The notes beneath the pieces are model-generated. The model did not search any database. It saw only the letters and a program-made list of their open reading frames with translations, and had not been told where the DNA came from. 57,137 nt of DNA from Variovorax boronicumulans NBRC 103145 (lineage in GTDB: Bacteria > Pseudomonadota > Gammaproteobacteria > Burkholderiales > Burkholderiaceae_C), in the NCBI RefSeq assembly GCF_001591345.1, contig NZ_BCUS01000033.1, positions 1-57,137 of the forward strand, read 5' to 3'. Positions 45,589 to 56,291 of this stretch are shown here, piece after piece. How positions within the stretch are numbered: position 1 is the stretch's first letter; every line of letters starts with the position of its first letter. Made by a program: the position numbers and the translations under genes.

Positions 45589-46233
45589 ATGGGCCTGGCC
45601 ATTTGCGTCGGCATCCTCGCCGACCTGATCGAAAACGATCCCGAGAGCGCCGAACACTTCGAGGCAGATTTCGCCGCCGCGAACCGCAAGCTCGCCGAAG
45701 CCGGCCTGCCGCCGCACGTGGAGCCTCGCACGCTGCCGCCACTCGAATCCCGCGCGCCGCTCGACGGCCTGCCCTACTCGTTCATCCACTACCTGCGCCG
45801 CGCCTACGCGCACCGCGTGACGACGCCCGGCTGGATCGCCACGCCCCTGCCGGAGGACACCGATCCTACGGAAGACGAGACGCTCGAAGACGTGGCCGGC
45901 ATGTTCGAAAGCCACCTGCTGTGCCACTCCGACGCGGAAGGCTTCTACCTGCCGGTCGACTTCGAAGAAGTGATCTTTGCCGGGGAAGACGAGACCGACC
46001 TGCCCGGCGGCATGCTCGGCTCGTCGTACCGCCTGCTCGAAGAACTGGTGCTGGTGGCGCCCGCGCTCGGCATCACGCTTTCGGACGGCGAGCTGTCGGA
46101 CGAGGAAGCCGCGCGACTCGGCGACAGCATAGGCGAGGACGAAGGCCTCTACCGGGAAATCGAATCGTGGCTGCTGCTGTACGAATCGGCCCGGCTGAGC
46201 ATCGCGCACAAGACGGCGATCGTTTTCACCTGA
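45589..46233 (+). CDS. Uncharacterised acidic cytosolic protein, 214 aa
   Basis: No family recognised. Good ribosome binding site (CTGGAGAACCCC before ATG). No signal peptide or membrane helix. Very acidic, with stretches such as PEDTDPTEDETLEDVAGM and SDGELSDEEAARLGDSIGED. The part YSFIHYLRRAYAHRV is aromatic and basic. The overall layout (acidic, mostly helical, with FYLPVDFEEVIF) is reminiscent of small immunity-like or DUF proteins, but that is a weak impression. Confidence 0.75.
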   Translation: MGLAICVGILADLIENDPESAEHFEADFAAANRKLAEAGLPPHVEPRTLPPLESRAPLDGLPYSFIHYLRRAYAHRVTTPGWIATPLPEDTDPTEDETLEDVAGMFESHLLCHSDAEGFYLPVDFEEVIFAGEDETDLPGGMLGSSYRLLEELVLVAPALGITLSDGELSDEEAARLGDSIGEDEGLYREIESWLLLYESARLSIAHKTAIVFT

Positions 46234-46274
46234 AGGCGATGCGGCTGATCGATCGGCTGTAAGGTCCGCAGACC

Positions 46275-46787
46275 ATGTTCGAGACCACCATCCACTGGGT
46301 CCGCGACATACCGCCGCATCGGCTGGGCCTGATGGCACGTCCGCGCGGCGGTGAGCTGCTGCGCGCCGAGGTGGCGTCCTGGCAGCGTGCATCGCTGGAC
46401 ATGGTGGTCTCCCTGCTCGAGGCGCAGGAAATCAGGGCACTTGAACTCCGGGAAGAGCCTGCGCTGTGCGCCGAACATGGCATCGCGTTCCGGCATTTCC
46501 CGATTCCGGACCGAGGCCTGCCGGCATCGCAGCGGGACGCGGCGGCCTTCATTGCCGAACTGGGCGCCGAGCTGGTGAGCGGAAAGGCCATCGCCATCCA
46601 CTGCCGCGCAGGCATCGGCCGCACGGGCCTCATCGCGGGCAGCCTGCTGCACGGGCTCGGCGTTCCGCGCCAGAACATCTTCCACCTGCTGAGCCGCTCG
46701 CGGGGCGTCGACATGCCCGACACACCGGAGCAGGCGGAATGGGTCGCGCAGTACATCCTCGGCACCCACCGCCCACCGCCCCCATGA
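46275..46787 (+). CDS. Dual-specificity/tyrosine phosphatase-like protein
   Basis: 170 residues. The Cys-based phosphatase loop HCRAGIGRTG is complete, with nucleophile Cys110 and Arg116; a plausible general acid is Asp80 in FPIPDRG. Such enzymes dephosphorylate Tyr or Ser/Thr residues, phosphoinositides or RNA ends. No signal peptide, so cytosolic. The TGA overlaps the ATG of the next gene (ATGA), so the two are translationally coupled and probably act together. No kinase gene is nearby. Confidence 0.9.
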   Translation: MFETTIHWVRDIPPHRLGLMARPRGGELLRAEVASWQRASLDMVVSLLEAQEIRALELREEPALCAEHGIAFRHFPIPDRGLPASQRDAAAFIAELGAELVSGKAIAIHCRAGIGRTGLIAGSLLHGLGVPRQNIFHLLSRSRGVDMPDTPEQAEWVAQYILGTHRPPPP

Positions 46788-47626
46788 AGAAGTCGATCCG
46801 CATCGGCCGCGCACCGGTCGATCCGCAGGCGCCGTCGCAAGGCGGGCACGACGGATCGCTCTCGTGCCCCAAGCCCTGGGACGCACTCGAAGCCACCGCC
46901 ACACCCGGCGTCCGGTATTGCAGCGACTGCGGCAAGAACGTGTTCCAGGTGGACACCACCGAAGAGGTGCGCGAGGCCGCCCTGCTGGAGCGCTGCATCG
47001 CGGTCGCGGACGACAGCGCCCATGCCCGCACACACGACAGCGCAACGAACACGCACGACACCCGCCCCATGACGCCTCCAAACCGCATTCACTTCGCCGG
47101 CAACCCCTGGCCCGAAGGCCATCCCATCAAGGAGTTCCGCTGGACAGCGTCCGTGAGGAACAACGAGGTGTGGTTCGACCTGCACCTGCGCAGCGAAGAC
47201 TACGACGCCGAGCGCGAGATCGACGAGCCCGAAGACGAGGACATCGATTACCCGTCCGACTGGGACGCGCCCGGGGTCTGGACCAACTACCACCGCTGCA
47301 CGCTGTCGTCGACCGCCTGGGGCGACGGCGGCGGCTTCGCGGTCTGCGCACTGCAGGACTTCAGCCTGGCGCGACTCGACGGGCTCGAGGTCAGCATCGA
47401 CCTGCCGCCGCCCGAAGACATGGAAGACAACGTCTTTCACATCTACCTGCTCGGACACGACGCTGCGGCCCACCACCGCATCCGCTTCGACCGCATCGCG
47501 GGCACCGACCGCTTCGACATCACGTGGACCGGAAAAATCGCGCTGGCCTACGCGGGCGACTGCGAATACAAGTACGACTTCAGCGCGCGGCTGCACGACG
47601 TCGAAGCACCGCGCATTCCCGCATGA
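46784..47626 (+). CDS. Uncharacterised zinc-ribbon-like protein coupled to the phosphatase
   Basis: 280 residues. The N-terminal 60 hold a compact Cys pattern LSCPKPWDALEATATPGVRYCSDCGKNVF (C-x19-C-x2-C), looking like a small metal-binding module seen in some proteins of predatory and complex bacteria. A disordered linker rich in His, Asp and Thr follows (HARTHDSATNTHDTRP), then an acidic beta-rich domain of about 170 residues starting NRIHFAGNPWPEGHPIKEFRWTASV. The last part may be a binding domain. Overlaps the phosphatase by ATGA. Function unknown; the coupling suggests a shared pathway. Confidence 0.75.
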   Translation: MKKSIRIGRAPVDPQAPSQGGHDGSLSCPKPWDALEATATPGVRYCSDCGKNVFQVDTTEEVREAALLERCIAVADDSAHARTHDSATNTHDTRPMTPPNRIHFAGNPWPEGHPIKEFRWTASVRNNEVWFDLHLRSEDYDAEREIDEPEDEDIDYPSDWDAPGVWTNYHRCTLSSTAWGDGGGFAVCALQDFSLARLDGLEVSIDLPPPEDMEDNVFHIYLLGHDAAAHHRIRFDRIAGTDRFDITWTGKIALAYAGDCEYKYDFSARLHDVEAPRIPA

Positions 47627-47644
47627 ACGCTGCCGTCCATTCCC

Positions 47645-47992
47645 ATGAAGCGCCTGCTCGAAATCCGTACCTACCGCCTCAAGCCCGGCACCCTCGACGA
47701 CTTCCACCGCGCGATGCATGAGCGCGCGGTGCCCATGCTGCGCAGCAAGGGCATGGACGTGGTGAGCTACGGCCGGTCGGACCACGAGGAAGAGAGCTAC
47801 CACCTCGTGCGCGCCTACGCGAGTCGCGAGGCGTTGGAGGCCGAGCAGGCGGCGTTCTATGGCTCCACCGAATGGCGCGAGGGCCCGCGCAGCGCGCTGG
47901 TCGACCGCATCGAGACCTACCTGAACACACTGCTGTGGCTCTCGCCGGAGGGCGTCGACAGCCTGCGCGCGCTCAACGAACCAGCGCGTTGA
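47645..47992 (+). CDS. NIPSNAP-family protein
   Basis: 115 residues. The family pattern is LLEIRTYRLKPGTLDDFHRAMHERAVPMLRSKGMDVV followed by YHLVRAYASREALEAEQAAFYGSTEWREGPRSALVDRI, fitting the dimeric ferredoxin-like alpha/beta-barrel NIPSNAP fold. Bacterial members are small, cytosolic and of unknown function. It lies 18 bp after the zinc-ribbon-like gene and may belong to the same transcript. Confidence 0.88.
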   Translation: MKRLLEIRTYRLKPGTLDDFHRAMHERAVPMLRSKGMDVVSYGRSDHEEESYHLVRAYASREALEAEQAAFYGSTEWREGPRSALVDRIETYLNTLLWLSPEGVDSLRALNEPAR

Positions 47993-48067
47993 ACATCTGT
48001 CGACGACGCACGGTGCGCGGGCCTACACTGCGCCTCCCGTCATCCCCCCAACTCACTGGAGAAACGC

Positions 48068-48433
48068 ATGAACACCCAGGAAATCGCCGCCAAGCTCGTG
48101 GCGCTGTGCAAAGCAGGGACATTCGATGAAGCCCAGGCGCTCTACGCGCCCGAGGCCGTCAGCGTCGAGGCCAGCGCGCCGCCCGGCATGTCGCGCGAGT
48201 CGGTGGGCCTGTCGGCCATCCGCGCCAAGGGTGAATGGTGGGTGGCCAACCACGAGGTGCATTCGTTCCAGGTGGCCGGCCCCTGGCCGCACGACGACCG
48301 CTTCATCGTGGGCTTTCGCTTCGACGTGACCATGAAGCCCACGGGCCAGCGCTTCACGATGGAAGAGATGGCGCTGTACACCGTCAAGGACGGCAAGATC
48401 GTGCGCGAAGAGTTCTTCTACGACGGCGACTGA
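48068..48433 (+). CDS. SnoaL/NTF2-like protein
   Basis: 121 residues. The NTF2-like cone fold is suggested by MNTQEIAAKLVALCKAGTFDEAQALYAPEAVSVE, then GLSAIRAKGEWWVANHEVHSFQVAG, a long curved sheet and the terminal VKDGKIVREEFFYDGD. Members are small enzymes or binding proteins. CTGGAG lies about ten bases before the ATG. It has its own leader of about 75 bp. Function unknown. Confidence 0.85.
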   Translation: MNTQEIAAKLVALCKAGTFDEAQALYAPEAVSVEASAPPGMSRESVGLSAIRAKGEWWVANHEVHSFQVAGPWPHDDRFIVGFRFDVTMKPTGQRFTMEEMALYTVKDGKIVREEFFYDGD

Positions 48434-48614
48434 GCCCGGGCAGGCGCGCGCCGCGACCGGATCGCCCGTCTGCTTCACCATTGTTGACGATTGAATCGTT
48501 CTCTCCATGGCAACGCCAATGGGCACCTCCCGCCTTCTGAACTAACGTCGAAACCGACGCCTGCACGGGCTGTCCGGCAGGCGCACCGGCGTTCATTCAC
48601 AGAGGGAGGAAATC

Positions 48615-49052
48615 ATGGTCACAGGACTCCACGTCACGCAACAACGCTCGTTCACCAACCCGGCGGACTACGAGGCTTTCTCGCTGATTCGCGTGCACAA
48701 CCAGCGGCTCGCGCCGCTGGGCGGGCGCAACGCCTGGGTGGTGCTGAAGACGAACGCCGGCAAGCGCTGCTGCCGAATGATCCGGGGCATCGGCCGCGAC
48801 CCGGGCTTCCCCGAAGACGGCATCGAGATCGACTACGAAACCCGGCTCGCGCTGCAGATTCCCAAGAGCAGCATCAACATGCAGGGCTTTCACGGCTGCG
48901 CGATGGAAATCCGCCGGGCCACCGCGCTCGAGGTGCTGCGCGCGCACTGGGATCACCCCGATCCCGCCTACCGCATCCCGCTGCAGATCAGCCTCGTGAG
49001 CTTCGTGCTGGGGGTGATCGGGCTGGGGCTGGGTGTCCTGAGCCTGAAGTAG
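48615..49052 (+). CDS. Uncharacterised protein with C-terminal membrane helix, 145 aa
   Basis: AGGGAGGAAA before the ATG is a strong ribosome binding site. The soluble part (about residues 1-120) has no recognised domain; PKSSINMQGFHGCAMEIRRAT and a preceding basic cysteine pair (KRCCRMIRG) are notable. The last 22 residues (LVSFVLGVIGLGLGVLSLK) form a tail anchor, so the protein probably faces the cytoplasm on the inner membrane. The upstream 180 bp contain a TTGACG hexamer at about 48484 but no convincing -10. Confidence 0.7.
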   Translation: MVTGLHVTQQRSFTNPADYEAFSLIRVHNQRLAPLGGRNAWVVLKTNAGKRCCRMIRGIGRDPGFPEDGIEIDYETRLALQIPKSSINMQGFHGCAMEIRRATALEVLRAHWDHPDPAYRIPLQISLVSFVLGVIGLGLGVLSLK

Positions 49053-49141
49053 CCTTTGCCCGGCGGGTGCTGCGCAACCAGGCGCTGTTTCGCTAGACTG
49101 GCCGCGCGGCCCCTGCGCCGCGCCTGACCGGAGCATTCGCC

Positions 49142-49432
49142 ATGTGCCGCAGCATCAAGACCCTCTACAACTTCGAGCCCCCTGCCACCGAGCAGGAGAT
49201 CCGCGCCGCCGCCCTGCAGTTCGTGCGCAAGCTCAGCGGCTTCAGCGTGCCCTCGCGCGCCAACGAGCAGGCCTTCGAGCGCGCCGTGGACGAGGTGGCC
49301 GCCACGGCCACGCGGCTGATCGACTCGCTGGTGACCACAGCCGAGCCGCGTGACCGGGTCATCGAGGCCGAGCGTGCCAAGGCGCGGTCCGCGCTGCGTT
49401 TCGGCGCACCTGCTTCGACCTCGGACGCATGA
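49142..49432 (+). CDS. DUF2277 family protein
   Basis: 96 residues beginning MCRSIKTLYNFEPPATEQEIRAAALQFVRKLSGF, which is the full signature of DUF2277 (a small helical protein with a conserved N-terminal MCR and N-F-x-PPAT). Function unknown; cytosolic. ATG preceded by a GGAGC box about 10 bases upstream. Confidence 0.92.
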   Translation: MCRSIKTLYNFEPPATEQEIRAAALQFVRKLSGFSVPSRANEQAFERAVDEVAATATRLIDSLVTTAEPRDRVIEAERAKARSALRFGAPASTSDA

Positions 49433-49498
49433 AAAAGACTTCGTTCCCGCGCTGAACGGCGCACCGCCCTTCCCACACCACCAGGAGCATCCATCCCC

Positions 49499-50125
49499 AT
49501 GCCCATCGAACTCTGGCTCGCCTTCGTCGCCGCATCCGCGCTGCTGCTGATCATTCCGGGGCCGACCATCCTCACGGTGATCAGCTATTCGATGTCGCAC
49601 GGCCGCCGCGCCAACGTGCCGCTGGTGGCCGCCGTGGCGCTGGGCGATTCGACCGCGCTCGTGGTGTCGCTGCTGGGCCTGGGCGCGCTGCTGGCCACCT
49701 CGGCCTTCTGGTTCACGGTGGTGAAGTGGGTGGGCGGCCTGTACCTGCTGTACCTGGGCATCAAGCTGCTGCGCGCCGGCATCTCGTCCACCGAGACCGC
49801 CGCGCCGGCGGCACCGGCCTCGCGCTGGCGCCTGTTCGCCAACACCTACCTGGTGACGGCATTGAACCCCAAGGGCATCGTGTTCTTCGTGGCCTTCCTG
49901 CCGCAGTTCATCAGCCCGGGCGCCGACGTGTCGCATCAGATGTGGGTGCTGGCCCTGACCTTCGTGGCGTTGGCCACGCTCAACGCCACGCTCTATGCGG
50001 TGTTCGCCAGCTCGGCGGGCCGGCTGCTCGCCTCGCCGCGCGCGCAGCGGCGCTTCCACCTGGCGGGCGGCTCGCTGTTGAGCGCGGCCGGCCTGTGGGC
50101 GCTGATGGCGCGTCGCGCTGCCTGA
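49499..50125 (+). CDS. LysE/RhtB-family amino-acid exporter
   Basis: 208 residues, six membrane helices. The family exports amino acids such as homoserine, threonine or lysine. Seen: IPGPTILTVISYSMSHGRRANVPLVAAVALGDSTAL near the N-terminus (the G-P-T/N motif and re-entrant loop), FTVVKWVGGLYLLYLGIKLLR, then ALNPKGIVFFVAFLPQFI. Its actual substrate cannot be named. A terminator lies just after it. Confidence 0.92.
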   Translation: MPIELWLAFVAASALLLIIPGPTILTVISYSMSHGRRANVPLVAAVALGDSTALVVSLLGLGALLATSAFWFTVVKWVGGLYLLYLGIKLLRAGISSTETAAPAAPASRWRLFANTYLVTALNPKGIVFFVAFLPQFISPGADVSHQMWVLALTFVALATLNATLYAVFASSAGRLLASPRAQRRFHLAGGSLLSAAGLWALMARRAA

Positions 50126-50147
50126 GCACATCCACACGCGCACAAGA

Positions 50148-50184
50148 AAAAAGACCGCGGGGCTGCGCGCCTCGCGGTCTTTTT
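50148..50184. terminator. Bidirectional intrinsic terminator
   Basis: Perfect 12-bp stem AAAAAGACCGCG/CGCGGTCTTTTT around a 13-base loop, with T-rich tracts on both strands. It lies between the LysE gene and the convergent lipoprotein gene and should serve both. Confidence 0.9.
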
Positions 50185-50208
50185 CTTTGGGGGCCTTCGG
50201 CCCCGGTG

Positions 50209-50415
50209 TCAGTAGCGGTAGGGGTTGTTCGGCCGGCGGTCGTAGCGATTGGGCACGCCGTCGTTGTCGCGGTCGCGGTCGTAGCGGTTGGGCACGCCGT
50301 CACGGTCGCGGTCGTAGCCGTGGCCGCGCGGGGGCGGGCCCCGGTCGTAGGGGGCGACCACGCAACCAGCCAGGATGGCCGAGGCGGCCAGCAGAAGCGC
50401 GAGTGTTTTCGTCAT
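50209..50415 (-). CDS. Small lipoprotein with calcium-loop-like Asp repeats
   Basis: 68 residues. Lipobox LAGC (Cys18) after an N-terminal MTKTLALLLAASAI, so a lipoprotein. The rest is a tandem repeat: DRDRDGVPNRYD then DRDNDGVPNRYD. D-x-D-x-DG-V-PN-x-x-D resembles thrombospondin type 3 calcium loops as seen in OmpA-associated and EF-hand-like proteins. Proline-rich ahead of it (RGPPPRGHGYD). AAGGAG lies nine bases before the ATG. Function unknown. Confidence 0.85.
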   Translation of the reverse strand: MTKTLALLLAASAILAGCVVAPYDRGPPPRGHGYDRDRDGVPNRYDRDRDNDGVPNRYDRRPNNPYRY

Positions 50416-50598
50416 GCGGAGTTCTCCTTGGGTGGGGCTGTACGGTCGGGCGCGCCTCCTGCGAGCCCGTACCGTATTGAAGCCCCGCCGCGTGCGCATC
50501 GGGTGTCCAGATGCAGGTGCTTGTGTGAAGTTCGTTACCGGATGTGGAACCTTTGCCTGCGCTTGAGCACGCCGTAGCGACGTGGCACGATCCCGCCG

Positions 50599-51045
50599 AT
50601 GACCGCCACGCAGCCCCAGCCCTCCCTGTCCGACCTCGCACGGCTGCGCCGCGTGCGCGACCGCATCGACCGCGAGCACGCGCAGCCGCTGGACGTGGAA
50701 GCGCTCGCGCGCGACGCGAACATGTCGGCCGGCCACCTCAGTCGCCAGTTCCGCCTGGCCTATGGCGAGTCGCCCTACGCCTACCTGATGACGCGGCGCA
50801 TCGAGCGCGCGATGGCGCTGCTGCGCCGGGGCGACCTGAGCGTGACCGAGGTCTGCTTCGAGGTCGGCTGCGCCTCGCTGGGCACCTTCACCACGCGCTT
50901 CACCGAGCTGGTGGGCGTGTCGCCCGGCGTCTACCGGCGCGAGGCGGCGCAGGCGACGGCGGGCATGCCGGCGTGCGTCGCCAAACAAGTGACGCGCCCG
51001 ATCAGGAATCGAGAAGCGCGAAACCCCGAGTCGCACCTAGCATGA
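50599..51045 (+). CDS. AraC-family regulator (DNA-binding domain only)
   Basis: 148 residues, so a stand-alone AraC/XylS DNA-binding domain without the usual N-terminal sensor. Two helix-turn-helix motifs are visible: LDVEALARDANMSAGHLSRQFRLAYGESPYAYLMTRRIERAM and LSVTEVCFEVGCASLGTFTTRFTELVGVSPGVYRR. The C-terminal tail is Arg/Asn-rich. It lies 31 bp upstream of the VOC gene on the same strand; short AraC regulators next to VOC proteins are a common arrangement, and it probably controls that gene. Confidence 0.92.
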   Translation: MTATQPQPSLSDLARLRRVRDRIDREHAQPLDVEALARDANMSAGHLSRQFRLAYGESPYAYLMTRRIERAMALLRRGDLSVTEVCFEVGCASLGTFTTRFTELVGVSPGVYRREAAQATAGMPACVAKQVTRPIRNREARNPESHLA

Positions 51046-51076
51046 CGGCCCGTACACACTTCGGCCCCTCGTCACC

Positions 51077-51487
51077 ATGAACCTCAGCATCCACTCGAGC
51101 TTTCTTCCGCACACCGACCCGCAGGCCTCGCTGGCCTTCTACCGCGACACCCTCGGCTTCGAGGTGCGCAACGACGTCGCCTATGGCGGCATGCACTGGA
51201 TCACGGTCGGCCCGGCCGGCCAGCCCGCCACCTCCATCGTGCTGTACCCGCCGGCCGCCACGCCCGGGCTCACCGACGACGAACGCCGCACCATCGCCGA
51301 GATGATGGCCAAGGGCACCTTCGCCTCGCTGCTGCTGGCCACGCCCGACCTCGAAGGCACCTTCGAGCGCCTGCAGGCGCGCAGCACCGAGATCGTGCAG
51401 GAGCCCACCGACCAGCCCTACGGGGTGCGCGACTGCGCGGTGCGCGACCCGGCGGGCAACCTGATCCGCATCCAGCAGACGCGCTGA
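51077..51487 (+). CDS. VOC-family (glyoxalase/bleomycin resistance-like) protein
   Basis: 136 residues. Two beta-alpha-beta-beta-beta units are visible: ASLAFYRDTLGFEVRNDVAYGGMHWITVGP and FASLLLATPDLEGTFERLQARSTEIVQEPT, ending DCAVRDPAGNLIRIQQTR. These metal-binding or metal-free small enzymes act on glutathione adducts, dioxygenase substrates or antibiotics; the substrate is not known. Cotranscribed with the AraC gene; the UvrA-like gene follows after 87 bp. Confidence 0.92.
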   Translation: MNLSIHSSFLPHTDPQASLAFYRDTLGFEVRNDVAYGGMHWITVGPAGQPATSIVLYPPAATPGLTDDERRTIAEMMAKGTFASLLLATPDLEGTFERLQARSTEIVQEPTDQPYGVRDCAVRDPAGNLIRIQQTR

Positions 51488-51574
51488 GCCGGCCCGCCGG
51501 CGCCGCAGCCCCCTGACCTCCTGCACGGGCGCCGCCGCCGTCGCGGCCCCGTGTCCCTTCCAGAGAAAGACCCG

Positions 51575-53986
<2,412 letters not shown>

Positions 53987-54011
53987 CGCGTCCCGGAAGG
54001 CATGGCGGAGA

Positions 54012-56291
54012 ATGGGCCGTCTCCGCTTTGCCTGCCGCCCCGCGGCCCCGTCTGCTGCGATGCCTCTTGCGTTCTCGTTTTCTTCCACCGCCCGGCGCAC
54101 CCTGGCCGTGGTCCTGCTGACGGCAGCCGCCGCACCCTCGGCCTGGGCGCTGGCCAGCTTCGAAGAAGTGAAGCGCGACTTCCGTTCCTCCGAGACCGCC
54201 GTGCTCGACCGCCAGGGCGAGCTGCTGCAGCGCGTGCGCACCGACCCCACGGTGCGGCGCGGCCAGTGGACCGCGCTGGCCGACGTGTCGCCCGCGCTGC
54301 GCGCGGCCATGCTGCTGAGCGAGGACAAGCGCTTCTACGAACACAGCGGCGTCGACTGGCGCGCCGCCTCGGCCGCCGCCTGGGGCAACCTGTGGAACAC
54401 GCGCACGCGCGGCGCCTCGACCATCACCATGCAGCTGGCAGGCCTGCTCGACGACGACCTGCGCCGCGCGGCGGGCGGGCGCAGCTTCACGCAGAAGATC
54501 GGCCAGACCGTGGCCGCCACGCAGCTGGAGCGCCGCTGGCGCAAGGACCAGATCCTCGAGGCCTACCTGAACACGGTGCCCTTCCGCGGCGAGATCGTCG
54601 GCATCGACGCGCTCTCGCGCACGCTCTTCAGCAAGGCCCCGAGCGGGCTCGACGCACGCGAGGCCGCCGTGGCCGCTGCGCTGGTGCGCGCGCCCAACGC
54701 CCGCCCCGCGCTGGTAGCGCAGCGCGCCTGCGAGGTACTGCGCGTGATGGAGCCCGGCGCCAAGACCGATTGCGAGGCGCTCGACATGTTCACCAGCGCC
54801 GTGGTGCAGCGGCGTGCGTTCGAGCCCAACGAGGGCATCGCGCCGCATGCCGCGCGGCGGGTGCTGCGTGAACTGCGCGATGCAGGGAACGACAAGGCCA
54901 CCGCCCCCACCAACGTGCGCACCACGCTGCGCGCACCGCTGCAGCGCTACGCGCTCGACAGCCTGCAGCGCCACCTGCGCGAACTGCGCGACCGCCACGT
55001 GGAAGACGGCGCGCTCGTGGTGCTCGACAACGCGAGCGGCGAGGTGCTGGCCTGGGTCGGCTCCTCGGGCCCGCTGAGCCAGGCCGCCGAGGTCGACGGC
55101 GTGACCGCGCTGCGCCAGCCCGGCTCCACGCTCAAGCCGCTGCTGTACGCGCAGGCCCTGGCCGAGAAGCGCATCACGGCGGCCTCGCTGATCGAGGACT
55201 CGTCGGCGCAGATCAGCACCGCCAGCGGCCTCTACATTCCGCAGAACTACGACCGCCGCTTCAAGGGCCCGGTGTCGGCGCGCACCGCGCTGGCCGCCTC
55301 GCTCAACGTGCCGGCCGTGCGCACGCTGGTGATGGTGTCGCCCGAAGCCTTCGCGCGCGAGCTGCGCGCCGCCGGCCTGCCGCTGCGCGAGAGCGGCGAC
55401 TACTACGGCTACAGCCTGGCGCTGGGCAGCGCCGAGGTGTCGCTGCTGTCGCTGGCCAATGCCTACCGCATGATGGCCAACGGCGGGCGCTTCGGGGCGA
55501 CCACGCTCACGCCGCGCCCGCCTGCGCCGGCCGGCAAGGCGAAGCCTGCCGAGGCCGCGCCGCTGCTCGACCCGCGCGCCGCCTTCATCGTCAGCGACAT
55601 CCTTTCCGACCCGAACGCGCGCACGCGCACCTTCGGCCTGGACAGCATCCTGTCCACCCGCTTCTGGACCGCCGTGAAGACCGGCACCAGCAAGGACATG
55701 CGCGACAACTGGGCCGTGGGCTGGTCGCAGCGCTACACGGTCGGCGTGTGGATCGGCAACGCCAGCGGTGCCTCGATGTGGGACGTGAGCGGCACCAGCG
55801 GCGCCGCGCCCGTGTGGGCCGAGGTGATGCGCTTCCTGCACGCGCGCGAACCCAGCCGCGCGCCCGCGCCGCCCGCCGGGCTGGTCGAGGCGCGCGTGAG
55901 CTTCGGCCCGGGCGCCGACGGCAGCCCACTCGAAGCGGCGCGCAGCGAATGGTTCTTGCAGGGCACTGAGCAGCCGCTGTTCGCGCTCGACACCGGCATG
56001 GCGAGCGACGCCGCCTCGGCGCGCATCACGGCGCCGGCCGACGGCACGATCCTGGCGCTCGACCCCGACATTCCGCCGCAGCGCCAGCGCGTGCGCTTCG
56101 AATCCGAAGGGCGCGGCGTGCAGTGGCGCATCGACGGCAAGTTCCACGCGCGCGGCAACAGCGCGCAGTGGCTGCCGTGGCCCGGGCGGCACCTGATCGA
56201 GCTGGTGGACGCCAGCGGCAAGGTGGTCGACCAGCGCCGGGTGGAGGTGCGCGGCGCGGGCGTGGTGGCGGCCAAGGGCGCGCGCCGATGA
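54012..56291 (+). CDS. pbpC: Penicillin-binding protein 1C
   Basis: 759 residues, a bifunctional murein synthase of the inner membrane. N-terminal helix near residues 28-48; GT51 glycosyltransferase with the catalytic Glu in LLSEDKRFYEHSGVD (about 102) and GASTITMQLAG near 136. The transpeptidase has nucleophile Ser372 with Lys375 in PGSTLKP, SLN near 430 and KTGTS at 556. The C-terminal BiPBP-like domain (RITAPADGTILALDPDIPP) marks PBP1C. Partner of the alpha-2-macroglobulin at 39514-45504 in other bacteria. ATG 54012 is chosen because GGAAGG lies 11 bases before it; ATG 54060 is an alternative. It overlaps the next gene by ATGA. Confidence 0.95.
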   Translation: MGRLRFACRPAAPSAAMPLAFSFSSTARRTLAVVLLTAAAAPSAWALASFEEVKRDFRSSETAVLDRQGELLQRVRTDPTVRRGQWTALADVSPALRAAMLLSEDKRFYEHSGVDWRAASAAAWGNLWNTRTRGASTITMQLAGLLDDDLRRAAGGRSFTQKIGQTVAATQLERRWRKDQILEAYLNTVPFRGEIVGIDALSRTLFSKAPSGLDAREAAVAAALVRAPNARPALVAQRACEVLRVMEPGAKTDCEALDMFTSAVVQRRAFEPNEGIAPHAARRVLRELRDAGNDKATAPTNVRTTLRAPLQRYALDSLQRHLRELRDRHVEDGALVVLDNASGEVLAWVGSSGPLSQAAEVDGVTALRQPGSTLKPLLYAQALAEKRITAASLIEDSSAQISTASGLYIPQNYDRRFKGPVSARTALAASLNVPAVRTLVMVSPEAFARELRAAGLPLRESGDYYGYSLALGSAEVSLLSLANAYRMMANGGRFGATTLTPRPPAPAGKAKPAEAAPLLDPRAAFIVSDILSDPNARTRTFGLDSILSTRFWTAVKTGTSKDMRDNWAVGWSQRYTVGVWIGNASGASMWDVSGTSGAAPVWAEVMRFLHAREPSRAPAPPAGLVEARVSFGPGADGSPLEAARSEWFLQGTEQPLFALDTGMASDAASARITAPADGTILALDPDIPPQRQRVRFESEGRGVQWRIDGKFHARGNSAQWLPWPGRHLIELVDASGKVVDQRRVEVRGAGVVAAKGARR

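Noticed and set aside
50581..50600. TGGCAC ahead of the AraC gene as a sigma-54 box
   Set aside because: No matching -12 element; it lies within 20 bp of the start codon.
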